Below, in pieces: positions 28,881 to 36,865 of a DNA stretch of 64,000 nucleotides. Position 1 is the first letter of the stretch. Each line of letters begins with the position of its first letter. The position numbers and the translations under genes were made by a program. Source of the stretch: Psychrobium sp. MM17-31 (lineage in GTDB: Bacteria; Pseudomonadota; Gammaproteobacteria; Enterobacterales; Psychrobiaceae). Under the pieces are notes generated by a model, which had not been told where the DNA came from, searched no databases, and worked only from the letters and a program-made list of their open reading frames with translations. The stretch lies in the NCBI RefSeq assembly GCF_022347785.1, contig NZ_JAKRGA010000002.1, positions 620,001 to 684,000 of the forward strand. Reading direction: 5' to 3'.

Positions 28881-29195
28881 TTAAGTTCGTTGATTTAGCC
28901 ACTGCATTAACTGCTGTGGTGGTACGGCGCCTACTTGCTGCGCCATAATTTGATCATCTTTGACTAACATCAGCGTTGGTACACTGCGAATTCCGTATTC
29001 CGCCGCCGCTTGTGGCGACTGGTCAACATCGAGTCTGATGGTATTAAATCGGTCACTCATCATGCTCGCGACACCCTCAACTACAGGTTTCATTTGCTGA
29101 CAAGGTCCACACCAAGAGGCGCTAAAGAACAAGAGTGAAAAACCGTCTTTCGACACAAAGTCATCTAAGTTTTCTGCTGATGTTAGTTGTTTCAT
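28881..29195 (-). CDS. Thioredoxin
   Basis: Cytoplasmic thioredoxin-fold protein of 104 aa with the active site WCGPC (Cys29, Cys32) after FFSASW, and the cis-proline segment [10 protein letters not shown]. There is no signal peptide. It sits inside the bufferin-type operon between the YHS gene and the precursor gene. A role in keeping precursor cysteines reduced before modification is a reasonable inference. It is unlikely to be the housekeeping trxA, which usually lies near rho. Confidence 0.92.
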   Translation of the reverse strand: MKQLTSAENLDDFVSKDGFSLLFFSASWCGPCQQMKPVVEGVASMMSDRFNTIRLDVDQSPQAAAEYGIRSVPTLMLVKDDQIMAQQVGAVPPQQLMQWLNQRT

Positions 29196-29213
29196 GTGAT
29201 CCGCCTTGATTGA

Positions 29214-29699
29214 TTATTCAAATACTTTTTCGATTTGGTCAGCTGTTAGGCCTTTAATGCCATTCCAGTTGCCTTGTGCAGTTTCGATGTAGCCAGGAAT
29301 GTCTGATGACCATTTCTTTTGTACTGCTTTGTTCAGGTTGAGGTATAACTTGCCATCGCGAACGTGCCATGCAGTTGGATCAGTATCGAATTTCTTGTTT
29401 AACGCCACGCCCATTGCACAGTAACCGCCGTATTGTGGCGCATATTTAGCAGGCTCAGCTTTAAATAAATCGCGGTTTTGCGCACTTGAGAAGTGATAGA
29501 TAGCACCGTTGTATGCTGCTGTGAACTTATCAGAACCTTTAGTTGGTGCGCCTTTAGTGAAGTAAGAAACAGTATCATAACCTTTGATGGCTAAGTCATT
29601 AGCGTTAGCGTTAACTTCTACGTTTGCTGCGAAGCTCAGGCTGCTTGCTAATAATGTAGTAGAGGCAAGAGTTGCTTTAACTAGAGTTTTAAGTTTCAT
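29214..29699 (-). CDS. Exported YHS-domain protein
   Basis: Protein of 161 aa with a signal peptide ending in LSFA. The YHS core runs IKGYDTVSYFTKGAPTKGS, then YHFSSAQNRDLFKAEPAKYAPQYGGYCAMGVA. YHS domains are small, often metal-associated modules found with copper and other heavy-metal proteins. Here the domain is exported, the first gene of the predicted operon, and 18 bp ahead of the thioredoxin. A metal-handling role alongside the bufferin-like peptide is inference. ATG at 29699 follows TAGGAGCAAC. Confidence 0.88.
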   Translation of the reverse strand: MKLKTLVKATLASTTLLASSLSFAANVEVNANANDLAIKGYDTVSYFTKGAPTKGSDKFTAAYNGAIYHFSSAQNRDLFKAEPAKYAPQYGGYCAMGVALNKKFDTDPTAWHVRDGKLYLNLNKAVQKKWSSDIPGYIETAQGNWNGIKGLTADQIEKVFE

Positions 29700-29857
29700 A
29701 ATGTTGCTCCTAATAAAGAGGTTTAAGTTTGATTATTTGATAATTAAGTAAGGTTGCTTTCCTTGGTTGATAATATAGAGCTTCCAATTAGCCGAAAGGG
29801 ATGACATAGTCCTAACTTTGAACCCAATCGTCCAAAAACGATAAAAAGAGGCAAAAA

Positions 29858-30676
29858 ATGGATCAACTTTCCGTCATTCTTCAGCGCTTCTCGATGAGCA
29901 CAGACGTTTTTTTCACGGGAAACCTTTGTGGCATAGCGAGCTTTAATCGCGAACCCAATCAAGGTCACTTACACTTATTACGCAGCGGTGCTTTAACCAT
30001 TGTTGATGAACAAGGACAGTCACAGCTGATCGACCAGCCAACGGTATTGTATTTTCCAAAACCGCATGCTCATCGCATCATTGCCAGTGAAGAGCATCCA
30101 CCACAATTGGTATGTGCCAATGTGGTTTACAACGACAACTCATCAAATCCGATTGCCGATGCCCTGCCATCACTATTGTGTTTCAGACTTACTGACTGTC
30201 AGAAAATGAATCAGACCGCCCATTGGTTGTTTGAAGAAGCCTTTGAGGAAAACTGCGGTAAGCAGCCGATGATCAATGCGTTAACCGATGTCTTTATCAT
30301 CCACGTACTAAGGCATGTGATGCACAACGAGCTTATTCAACACGGCATGCTCGCTGGACTCGCCCATCCGCAATTATCGAAAGTGCTGTTGGCCATTCAC
30401 GAAACACCAGACCACAGCTGGGGCCTAGAAGAAATGGCGGAACTAGCGCTAATGTCGCGCTCAAAATTTGCCGACTTGTTTAAGAAAGTCGTCGGTCAAA
30501 GTCCCGGTGATTATGTTATTGACTGGCGTATCACCGTTGCCAAGAGCTTACTGCTCCAAGATAAGCCAGTGGCATTAGTGGCTAACGCCGTCGGTTATGA
30601 AAATGGCTCAGCATTGGCGCGGGTATTTAGAAAAAAGCTAAATATGTCGCCTAAAGAATGGCTAGAGCTAAAATAA
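29858..30676 (+). CDS. AraC-family transcriptional regulator with N-terminal cupin
   Basis: Protein of 272 aa. Residues about 15-170 form a cupin-type sensor domain (HLHLLRSGALTIVDEQGQ, PTVLYFPKPHAHRI). The C-terminal hundred residues carry two helix-turn-helix motifs (WGLEEMAELALMSRSKFADLFKKVVG and VALVANAVGYENGSALARVFRKKL). It is divergent from the YHS/thioredoxin/MNIO operon across 158 bp and 27 bp upstream of an aldo/keto reductase. It may control either or both units. ATG follows AAAGAGGC. Confidence 0.9.
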   Translation: MDQLSVILQRFSMSTDVFFTGNLCGIASFNREPNQGHLHLLRSGALTIVDEQGQSQLIDQPTVLYFPKPHAHRIIASEEHPPQLVCANVVYNDNSSNPIADALPSLLCFRLTDCQKMNQTAHWLFEEAFEENCGKQPMINALTDVFIIHVLRHVMHNELIQHGMLAGLAHPQLSKVLLAIHETPDHSWGLEEMAELALMSRSKFADLFKKVVGQSPGDYVIDWRITVAKSLLLQDKPVALVANAVGYENGSALARVFRKKLNMSPKEWLELK

Positions 30677-30703
30677 GAACAAATAGATAAAAAGAGATAT
30701 CAA

Positions 30704-31648
30704 ATGCATTTACAACAACACTTTCCACACATGGGCGCGATTGCCATGGGCTGCATGGGATTTGGCGGCGCTTGGGATGGCGATAATTACACTTCTGACG
30801 ATGTAACAACCCTTGAGCGTGCGATAACGACGTGTTTAGAGCACGGCATTAACTTGTTCGATCACGCCGATATTTACAAACATGGCCGCAGTGAGCAAGC
30901 CTTTGGCGATGTGCTAAAACAATCACCGCATTTACGCGATGATCTAATTCTGCAAACCAAGTGTGGTATTCGCTTTGCCGATGAGAAAAACGTTGGCCGC
31001 TATGATTTTTCACAGCAGTGGATTACCCATAGCGTTGAGAACTCGCTGCGCCGACTCAACACCGACCACATAGATATTCTGTTGCTACACCGTCCGGATC
31101 CGTTAATGGAAGTCGACGAAATCGCATGCACTTTTGACGAGTTAAAACAAAGTGGCAAGGTAAAGCACTTTGGCGTATCCAACATGCATCCCTATCAAAT
31201 TGACTACTTACAACGCGCCCTTGCTATGCCATTGGTGGCTAATCAGCTGGAAATGAGTCTGCTCAACAATAACTGGATTAATCAAGGCGTTGTCGCGGGT
31301 ATGACTGACAATCCTCATTTTTCTGATGGCATTATAGAGCACAGTCAGCTCAATAATATTCAGCTACAAGCATGGGGCTGTCTGGCCCAAGGAAAATTCA
31401 CAGGAAATGGCGATGCGAATCACGCCCATACCAGTGATTTAGTAGCGACATTAGCGCATGAATACAATGTCAGTCCTGAAGCTATCGTTATCGCGTGGCT
31501 AATGCGCCATCCCGCCAAAATTCAACCTGTGTTAGGCACAACTAATAGCGAACGCATAAAAGCCTGCGCCCAAGCAAAAGATATTAGCTTGTCACGCGAA
31601 CATTGGTATCAACTGCTCGTTAGCGCCCGTGGTCAAGCTTTGCCTTAA
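30704..31648 (+). CDS. Aldo/keto reductase (YdhF-like)
   Basis: NADPH-dependent oxidoreductase of 314 aa with the catalytic tetrad Asp53 (FDHAD), Tyr58 (IYKHG), Lys86 (QTKCG) and His129 (LLHRPDP). VKHFGVSNMHPYQI and the C-terminal PVLGTTNSERIKACAQA are NADP-binding family segments. It resembles YdhF/oxidoreductase YdhF-type enzymes; the substrate is unknown. It probably shares a transcript with the AraC gene. Confidence 0.9.
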   Translation: MHLQQHFPHMGAIAMGCMGFGGAWDGDNYTSDDVTTLERAITTCLEHGINLFDHADIYKHGRSEQAFGDVLKQSPHLRDDLILQTKCGIRFADEKNVGRYDFSQQWITHSVENSLRRLNTDHIDILLLHRPDPLMEVDEIACTFDELKQSGKVKHFGVSNMHPYQIDYLQRALAMPLVANQLEMSLLNNNWINQGVVAGMTDNPHFSDGIIEHSQLNNIQLQAWGCLAQGKFTGNGDANHAHTSDLVATLAHEYNVSPEAIVIAWLMRHPAKIQPVLGTTNSERIKACAQAKDISLSREHWYQLLVSARGQALP

Positions 31649-31665
31649 GGCTACAACAAATAGCA

Positions 31666-31711
31666 CTGTCACAAATAAGTCTCGCATCTGTCATAAAACT
31701 GTGGCTACAAT
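31666..31711 (+). promoter_or_regulatory. Pho box and -10 element upstream of the PhoH gene
   Basis: Half-sites spaced at 11 bp read CTGTCAC (31666), AAGTCTC (31677), CTGTCAT (31688) and CTGTGGC (31699), with AT-rich four-base spacers. TACAAT follows at 31706-31711, a good -10. This is the structure of PhoB-activated promoters. The predicted leader before the PhoH gene is about 240 nt and holds an open frame of 63 codons. Confidence 0.82.
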
Positions 31712-31745
31712 AGAATTGTTAATGCCATAGCATAAAGAGAGATGT

Positions 31746-31937
31746 GTGATATCCCAATTTGCTAGCGTCAAATATCATCTACTTTCAATTCCTTATCGCG
31801 ATAAGGCATTAACAACTCTGTCACTTCAAAAACTCCAACAACACTTCATTAAAAGCGTCTTTTCCAAAAGGACATTGTTTAACGCAACTGGCAGCACAGC
31901 TTCAAATTTAGGCAGTTTGTTTCATTTGCTGTCATAG
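31746..31937 (+). CDS. Possible 63-aa leader ORF before the PhoH gene
   Basis: GTG-initiated frame (MISQFASVKYHLL...) between the Pho-box promoter and the PhoH gene, with a weak AGAGAG upstream, ending 19 bp before the PhoH start. It has no recognised domain, signal peptide or membrane segment. It may only be open by chance. It is listed because it fills a 308-bp gap that otherwise holds just the promoter. Confidence 0.2.
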   Translation: MISQFASVKYHLLSIPYRDKALTTLSLQKLQQHFIKSVFSKRTLFNATGSTASNLGSLFHLLS

Positions 31938-31956
31938 TTTCCAAGAGGTTTTACGT

Positions 31957-33339
31957 ATGAATGGTCACTGTGATAATAAAAATCCCCGCGTATTAGATAC
32001 ATCAGCACTAGTGCATGATCCCAAGAGCCTGCTCGCCTACGAGCAAGATATCTATATCTGTCTCACGGTTCTAGAAGAGCTCGACAATCTCAAAGAGAGG
32101 CGCGATAGGAGTGTTAGCGCCGACGCTCGCGTCGTTATCCGCATGCTAGACGACATTATCAACGGCCACAGCGCCGAAGAAATGGAAGCAGGCATCGAGC
32201 TACCTTGTAATGAAAGCGCCAAACGAGGCCGTTTATTTATCGGGATAGATACGCAGCTCGATCTCGCCAAGGAGCTTAAGAACGGGATTGGATCGAACGC
32301 CGACAATCACATCATTAACTATGCCCTGCATCTGCAAAAACAATTAGGCCAATCCGTCACCATAGTCTCTCGCGACATCAATATGCGCTTAAAAGCGCGC
32401 ACTATTGGTGTTCATTCTGAAGATGTACAAATTGAGCACGACATTAGCGATGCCGATATGCTTTATACTGGCGTGCAAGCTTTCGAAGGTGACTTCTTTA
32501 ATGCGCTGGATGAAAACTCTAAGCTCAAGGTCAATCACAACATCTACAAACTCGACCGTCATCTTTTTAACGACAGCGCCCAGCCCAACATGTATTGGTA
32601 TGATGCCGAAGGCCATGTTGGAAGAATTTTAGAAGTGAGTGAAACATCCGTCGTTACTAAGCTATTTCTCAAAAGCCAAGAAAAAGTCTGGGGCATAGCG
32701 CCGAAAAACCTGCGCCAAGAAGTAGCACTGCGCCAAATGACTGATGACTCATTCGATCTCAATATCATCTTAGGGCCGGCAGGCTCAGGCAAAACCTTCC
32801 TCGCGGTGGCCGCTGCCCTGCATCAAGTGTTGGAAACCAAGCAATACAAAAAAATCGTTGTAGTACGCAGCCGTGATTTTATGGACGATGAACCGGGCTA
32901 TCTACCCGGCGATCTCAAGGAAAAATCTCTGCCGTTACTCGCAGGTATTACCGACGCATTGGTTTCCATGCACAGTAACACCGAAGATGACCGCCAAACA
33001 TCAGCGACGGTGGAGCACATCGTAGAGCGGGCGAATATCGAGTTTACCTCGATGGCCTATTTCCGCGGCCGCTCCCTCGATGATGCGGTTTTAATTATTG
33101 ATGAAGCCCAGAACATGACCCGAGCGCAAATGAAAGGCATGTTATCGCGCGGCGGCCGTAACTGCCGCACCATAGTATTGGGCAATCTTGCACAAATCGA
33201 CGATAGATTCGTCACTCCCGCAAGCTCAGGCGTGAGTGCCGCCGTTAACATCTATCGTCACTACGAGCGTGGCTCTGTGCTGATATTCGATGAAGTAGAA
33301 CGTAGCAGTCTGGCGCAATTTACTGAACAGTATTTCTAG
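31957..33339 (+). CDS. PIN-PhoH fusion ATPase (PhoH2-like ribonuclease/helicase)
   Basis: Protein of 460 aa with two domains. An N-terminal PIN nuclease domain (about 10-160) carries acidic residues Asp14 (VLDTSAL), Glu40/Glu41 (VLEELDNLK), Asp116 (NADNHII) and Asp140 (SRDINMR). A C-terminal PhoH ATPase domain has Walker A GPAGSGKT (273-280) and Walker B VLIIDEAQN (378-386). PhoH2 proteins unwind and cleave RNA. ATG at 31957 follows AAGAGG. A Pho box upstream suggests induction by phosphate starvation. Confidence 0.93.
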   Translation: MNGHCDNKNPRVLDTSALVHDPKSLLAYEQDIYICLTVLEELDNLKERRDRSVSADARVVIRMLDDIINGHSAEEMEAGIELPCNESAKRGRLFIGIDTQLDLAKELKNGIGSNADNHIINYALHLQKQLGQSVTIVSRDINMRLKARTIGVHSEDVQIEHDISDADMLYTGVQAFEGDFFNALDENSKLKVNHNIYKLDRHLFNDSAQPNMYWYDAEGHVGRILEVSETSVVTKLFLKSQEKVWGIAPKNLRQEVALRQMTDDSFDLNIILGPAGSGKTFLAVAAALHQVLETKQYKKIVVVRSRDFMDDEPGYLPGDLKEKSLPLLAGITDALVSMHSNTEDDRQTSATVEHIVERANIEFTSMAYFRGRSLDDAVLIIDEAQNMTRAQMKGMLSRGGRNCRTIVLGNLAQIDDRFVTPASSGVSAAVNIYRHYERGSVLIFDEVERSSLAQFTEQYF

Positions 33340-33423
33340 GCAGCGATGCTCAGACCAGTCGCCGAAATAGTGCCATCCGATTGACCACAATGTTCATCGC
33401 GTGGCACTATGAATTAGCTGATA

Positions 33424-33490
33424 ATGGCACACCAATCGTGAGGTTGGGTCGCAAAGCTTCCGGTCTTGCAAAAGATAGCGGGGTTACCTA
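33424..33490 (+). promoter_or_regulatory. c-di-GMP-I (GEMM) riboswitch
   Basis: The core matches the GEMM-I consensus. GGCACACC precedes a CCAATC-GTGA-GGTTGG stem with a GNRA tetraloop, followed by GTCGCAAAGCTTCCGG. A second hairpin, TCTT-GCAA-AAGA, then leads into TAGCGGGGTTACC. The conserved CGCAAAGC, CCGG and GCGGGGTTACC elements are all in place. It lies 65 bp before the DUF1800 lipoprotein gene. No T-run follows, so control may act on translation or stability. Ligand binding is inferred from the consensus. Confidence 0.92.
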
Positions 33491-33554
33491 AAGCACTCGA
33501 TCCCATTTCTGCCATATTAGCGTTTAGCAATAGTCCTAACTTTGTGAGAGCGCC

Positions 33555-35432
33555 ATGTATAAAAACTCTTATCTCTCTTTAATTATCGCCGCACTCTTAA
33601 GTATCAGTATCACCGCTTGTGGTGGTGGCGGTGATAGTGAATCCCCTGAACCTCCGACACCGGTGCAGCCAGATGATAATCAAGGTAACGGCAGCCAAAC
33701 AGGAACTGGCAATAATGGACAGACAGGAAATGGCCAAACTGGAAGTGGTACTACAGATCAAACAGGTACGACTCCAACACAAGATCTCGTTTATAGCGAT
33801 CCCAAACAAGTGGCGAGGTTCTTAAATCAAGCGACCTTTGGCGCTAAGCAAGATGCGGTATCATCGCTGACCGGTCAAAGCCTATCTGAGTGGTATCAAC
33901 AGCAGCTCACTCAAACACCTAGTTATTTAATGCCGGTGCTTGATGAGATGTCAGACAAAGCCATCGATCCTGACGAAACTCATCTCCTAGAGCTAGAAGC
34001 GACGACCATAGGTTTTTGGCGCAATGCAATTAGTAGCGACGATCAACTGCGACAGCGCGTTGCTTTTGCATTATCGCAAATATTAGTGGTTTCCAATGGC
34101 GGTGGCGAAGTTCTGACAGATATTCCAAGTGGCGTCACCTACTATCAAGATTTACTCATCAAACACGCCTTTGGAAACTATCGCGACATACTAGAAGCAG
34201 TAACCTATTCTCCAGCAATGGGCCAATACCTCACCTACCGCGGCAGTAAAAAAGGCGATCCCGAAACAGGAAGGATGCCCGATGAAAACTACGCCCGCGA
34301 ATTATTACAACTATTTACTCTAGGCGTTGTTGAACTCAATACAGATGGTAGCCCGAAACTGGATAGCAATGGCCAACAAATAGAGACTTACTCCAATCAA
34401 GACATTACAGGTTTAGCCCGTGTTTTTACTGGTTTTAACCTCAACTCGACACTTGTGGAAGAATCTCTTGATAGCGCCTTTGCTGCCCTCATGAATATTT
34501 ACCCTCGCTCTCATTCAGAACGCGAAAAATCTTTTCTTGGTACAACAATAGCTGCCAATACTGCAGGAGCAGAAAGCGTCACACAAGCATTGGATCATAT
34601 CTTTGCTCATCCAAATCTAGCGCCATTTGTCACAAGCCAACTCATTCAGCGCTTAGTCACCAGCAATCCACAACCTGAATATGTAGCGCGTGTCAGCGAA
34701 GCCTTTAACAATGGTCAATACACACTTCCTAATGGCGATACTGTAGGCACTAAAGAACGTGGTGATTTAGCAGCAACCATCGCTGCAGTATTATTTGACG
34801 AGCACGCCAGAACATCGCAAGGCGATACTGACGGAAAAATCAGAGAGCCGCTATTACGACTAACTCATTGGGCACGGGCATTTAACGTTGCGCAGGTCAC
34901 GCCAGAATTTCAGGAGATTTTATGGGATACCACTGGCCCATCAAGCCTGTCACAGCATCCTTATCGCTCGCCTTCGGTATTTAACTTTTACCGTCCCGGG
35001 TATATCGCCCCCGGCACCAAAACTGGTGAGCAAGGATTAAAAGCCCCTGAAATGCAAATCATCAACGCTAGCTCAGTGGCGGGGTACACAAATTTACTCA
35101 CTTATTTTGTGTTCCTCGACGATGAACAATTCGACACTGTCGACGTTAAACAGTTTTTTATCGATGAAAATATCAATATTGATACATCACAAGCGAAAGA
35201 TAGTTTTATTGCCAATTATTCGGCAGAACTAGCACTTGCTAACGATATTGAAGCGCTACTTAATCATCTTGATTTACTGCTCACTAACGGTGCCCTCAGC
35301 GCGCAAACTCGAGCGCATATTGTCGACCTACTTAATGAAGTTGACAGCGACGATGACGATGGGAAATTGTATCGCGTAAGATTAGCGATAGTGCTGATAA
35401 TGACTTCTCCCGATTATTTAATTCAACAATAG
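33555..35432 (+). CDS. DUF1800-family lipoprotein
   Basis: Protein of 625 aa with a lipoprotein signal (ISITAC, Cys22) and a low-complexity Gly/Gln/Thr/Asn linker up to about residue 75. The DUF1800 domain follows: FLNQATFGAKQDAV, FWRNAISSDDQLRQRVAFALSQILVVS, ENYARELLQLFTLGVVELN, GLARVFTGFN and SVFNFYRPGY. The biochemical role is unknown. DUF1800 and DUF1501 genes are usually adjacent, and here only ten bases separate them. A c-di-GMP riboswitch precedes the pair, suggesting a surface or biofilm function. Confidence 0.9.
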   Translation: MYKNSYLSLIIAALLSISITACGGGGDSESPEPPTPVQPDDNQGNGSQTGTGNNGQTGNGQTGSGTTDQTGTTPTQDLVYSDPKQVARFLNQATFGAKQDAVSSLTGQSLSEWYQQQLTQTPSYLMPVLDEMSDKAIDPDETHLLELEATTIGFWRNAISSDDQLRQRVAFALSQILVVSNGGGEVLTDIPSGVTYYQDLLIKHAFGNYRDILEAVTYSPAMGQYLTYRGSKKGDPETGRMPDENYARELLQLFTLGVVELNTDGSPKLDSNGQQIETYSNQDITGLARVFTGFNLNSTLVEESLDSAFAALMNIYPRSHSEREKSFLGTTIAANTAGAESVTQALDHIFAHPNLAPFVTSQLIQRLVTSNPQPEYVARVSEAFNNGQYTLPNGDTVGTKERGDLAATIAAVLFDEHARTSQGDTDGKIREPLLRLTHWARAFNVAQVTPEFQEILWDTTGPSSLSQHPYRSPSVFNFYRPGYIAPGTKTGEQGLKAPEMQIINASSVAGYTNLLTYFVFLDDEQFDTVDVKQFFIDENINIDTSQAKDSFIANYSAELALANDIEALLNHLDLLLTNGALSAQTRAHIVDLLNEVDSDDDDGKLYRVRLAIVLIMTSPDYLIQQ

Positions 35433-35442
35433 GGGCCAGATT

Positions 35443-36810
35443 ATGACTTTAGATCGCCGTGCATTTTTAAAAGCTTCTTCAGCCACGCTGGCCTGTGCCT
35501 CATTGGGTGGCATGACGTCATTACTCACCAGTATCAAAGCCCACGCTAGACAATCAAGTGATTACAAAGCACTGGTGTGTTTGTTTCTCTATGGCGGCAT
35601 GGATAATCATGACACTGTTATTCCATATGATGCCGACAGTTATCAGCAATGGGCAACAATCCGCAGCGATATCATTTCCCAGCAATTGGCGCCAAGAACG
35701 AGAGACACTTTGCTCCCTCTAACGCCCCTAAATTCAGCGCAATTCGGCAACCGTCAATTTGCTCTACCCGCTGAATTCAAGCATCTGCATCGACTGTTTG
35801 AAGAAGGCAATGCCGCCATTATCGGTAATGTCGGCCCATTAATTGAAACAGCAAACGCCACTTCGTTTAACGAAGAAAGCGTAAAATTACCGCCACGACT
35901 ATTTTCACACAACGATCAACAGGCCACTTGGATGTCTGGCACCACTGAAGGAGCGCAATACGGTTGGGCGGGCCTCTATTCAGACGCAATTACTCAATCG
36001 AATAACACCTTTGCCAACATCACAACCTCAGGCGGTGAATTGTTATTAACGGGAAGAAACACCTCTCCTTACATTATTTCAGGCGGCAAAGCGCTCGGAT
36101 TGGATGTTATCGATGAAGCCGACGACGAGCTAAAAGCTACGTTAGCGAAACACTTTAACGCTGACTACTTTCATGGCAATGGCCTACTTGCTCAAGACAT
36201 GAAAACTAAAATTAGTCAGTCTTTTACGGCCAACAATCAATACAACGAAGCAACAGCAGATGCTCCCAACATTGCGACTCAGTTTCCATCAACAAGATTG
36301 GGCAAGCAACTAGAAACAGTGGCCAAAACAATCGCCGCTAGAGACAGCCTCGGAAACAATAGACAAGTATTTACCATCGCATTAGGCAGCTTTGATACCC
36401 ACTCTGAGCAGGCAAGAACATTACCACGGCTCCAACAGCAGATAGACACCAGCATTGCTGCTTTTTATCAAGCGATTACGGAAATGGGGTTGCAAAATAA
36501 TATCACGCTATTTAGCGCAGCAGACTTTGGCCGCACCCTTGCAACCAATGGCGATGGTACTGATCACGGCTGGGGCGCTCATCACTTTGTCGTCGGCGGC
36601 GCCGTTGCAGGACGTCAAATTTACGGAGATATTCCAGAATCAACACTAGGCCATGCGCTTGATGCGGGTAGCGGACGATTAATTCCAACCCAATCTGTCG
36701 ATCAATACGCCGCAGCTCTTGGCCAGTGGTTTGGGGTTGAACAAGATGAACTAAACGCCATTTTTCCTAATCTCAATCAACTAGGGCAACCACCTAAGTT
36801 ATTCGGATAA
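35443..36810 (+). CDS. DUF1501-family Tat-exported protein
   Basis: Protein of 455 aa with a twin-arginine signal (LDRRAFLKASSATLACASLGG, Arg5/Arg6). The DUF1501 domain starts at ALVCLFLYGGMDNHDTVIPYD and contains FALPAEFKHLHRLFEEGNAAIIGNVGPL, HNDQQATWMSG, FDTHSEQ and ADFGRTLATNGDGTDHGWGAHHFV. The family is related to the alkaline-phosphatase/sulfatase superfamily. The substrate is unknown. It is the second gene of the riboswitch-controlled pair and ends at a strong terminator. Confidence 0.9.
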   Translation: MTLDRRAFLKASSATLACASLGGMTSLLTSIKAHARQSSDYKALVCLFLYGGMDNHDTVIPYDADSYQQWATIRSDIISQQLAPRTRDTLLPLTPLNSAQFGNRQFALPAEFKHLHRLFEEGNAAIIGNVGPLIETANATSFNEESVKLPPRLFSHNDQQATWMSGTTEGAQYGWAGLYSDAITQSNNTFANITTSGGELLLTGRNTSPYIISGGKALGLDVIDEADDELKATLAKHFNADYFHGNGLLAQDMKTKISQSFTANNQYNEATADAPNIATQFPSTRLGKQLETVAKTIAARDSLGNNRQVFTIALGSFDTHSEQARTLPRLQQQIDTSIAAFYQAITEMGLQNNITLFSAADFGRTLATNGDGTDHGWGAHHFVVGGAVAGRQIYGDIPESTLGHALDAGSGRLIPTQSVDQYAAALGQWFGVEQDELNAIFPNLNQLGQPPKLFG

Positions 36811-36811
36811 T

Positions 36812-36844
36812 AAAAAACGCCGCTTCATTTGAAGCGGCGTTTTT
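36812..36844. terminator. Bidirectional rho-independent terminator
   Basis: ACGCCGCTTC and GAAGCGGCGT enclose a four-base loop, with runs of A before and T after. It serves the DUF1501 gene and the convergent lipoprotein gene. Confidence 0.93.
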
Positions 36845-36865
36845 ATTTCTGCTCAGACATTCTGA

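Noticed and set aside
29744-29968. 74-aa minus-strand frame in the divergent promoter region
   Set aside because: It overlaps the AraC start and would block the only promoter space. There is no ribosome site or homology.
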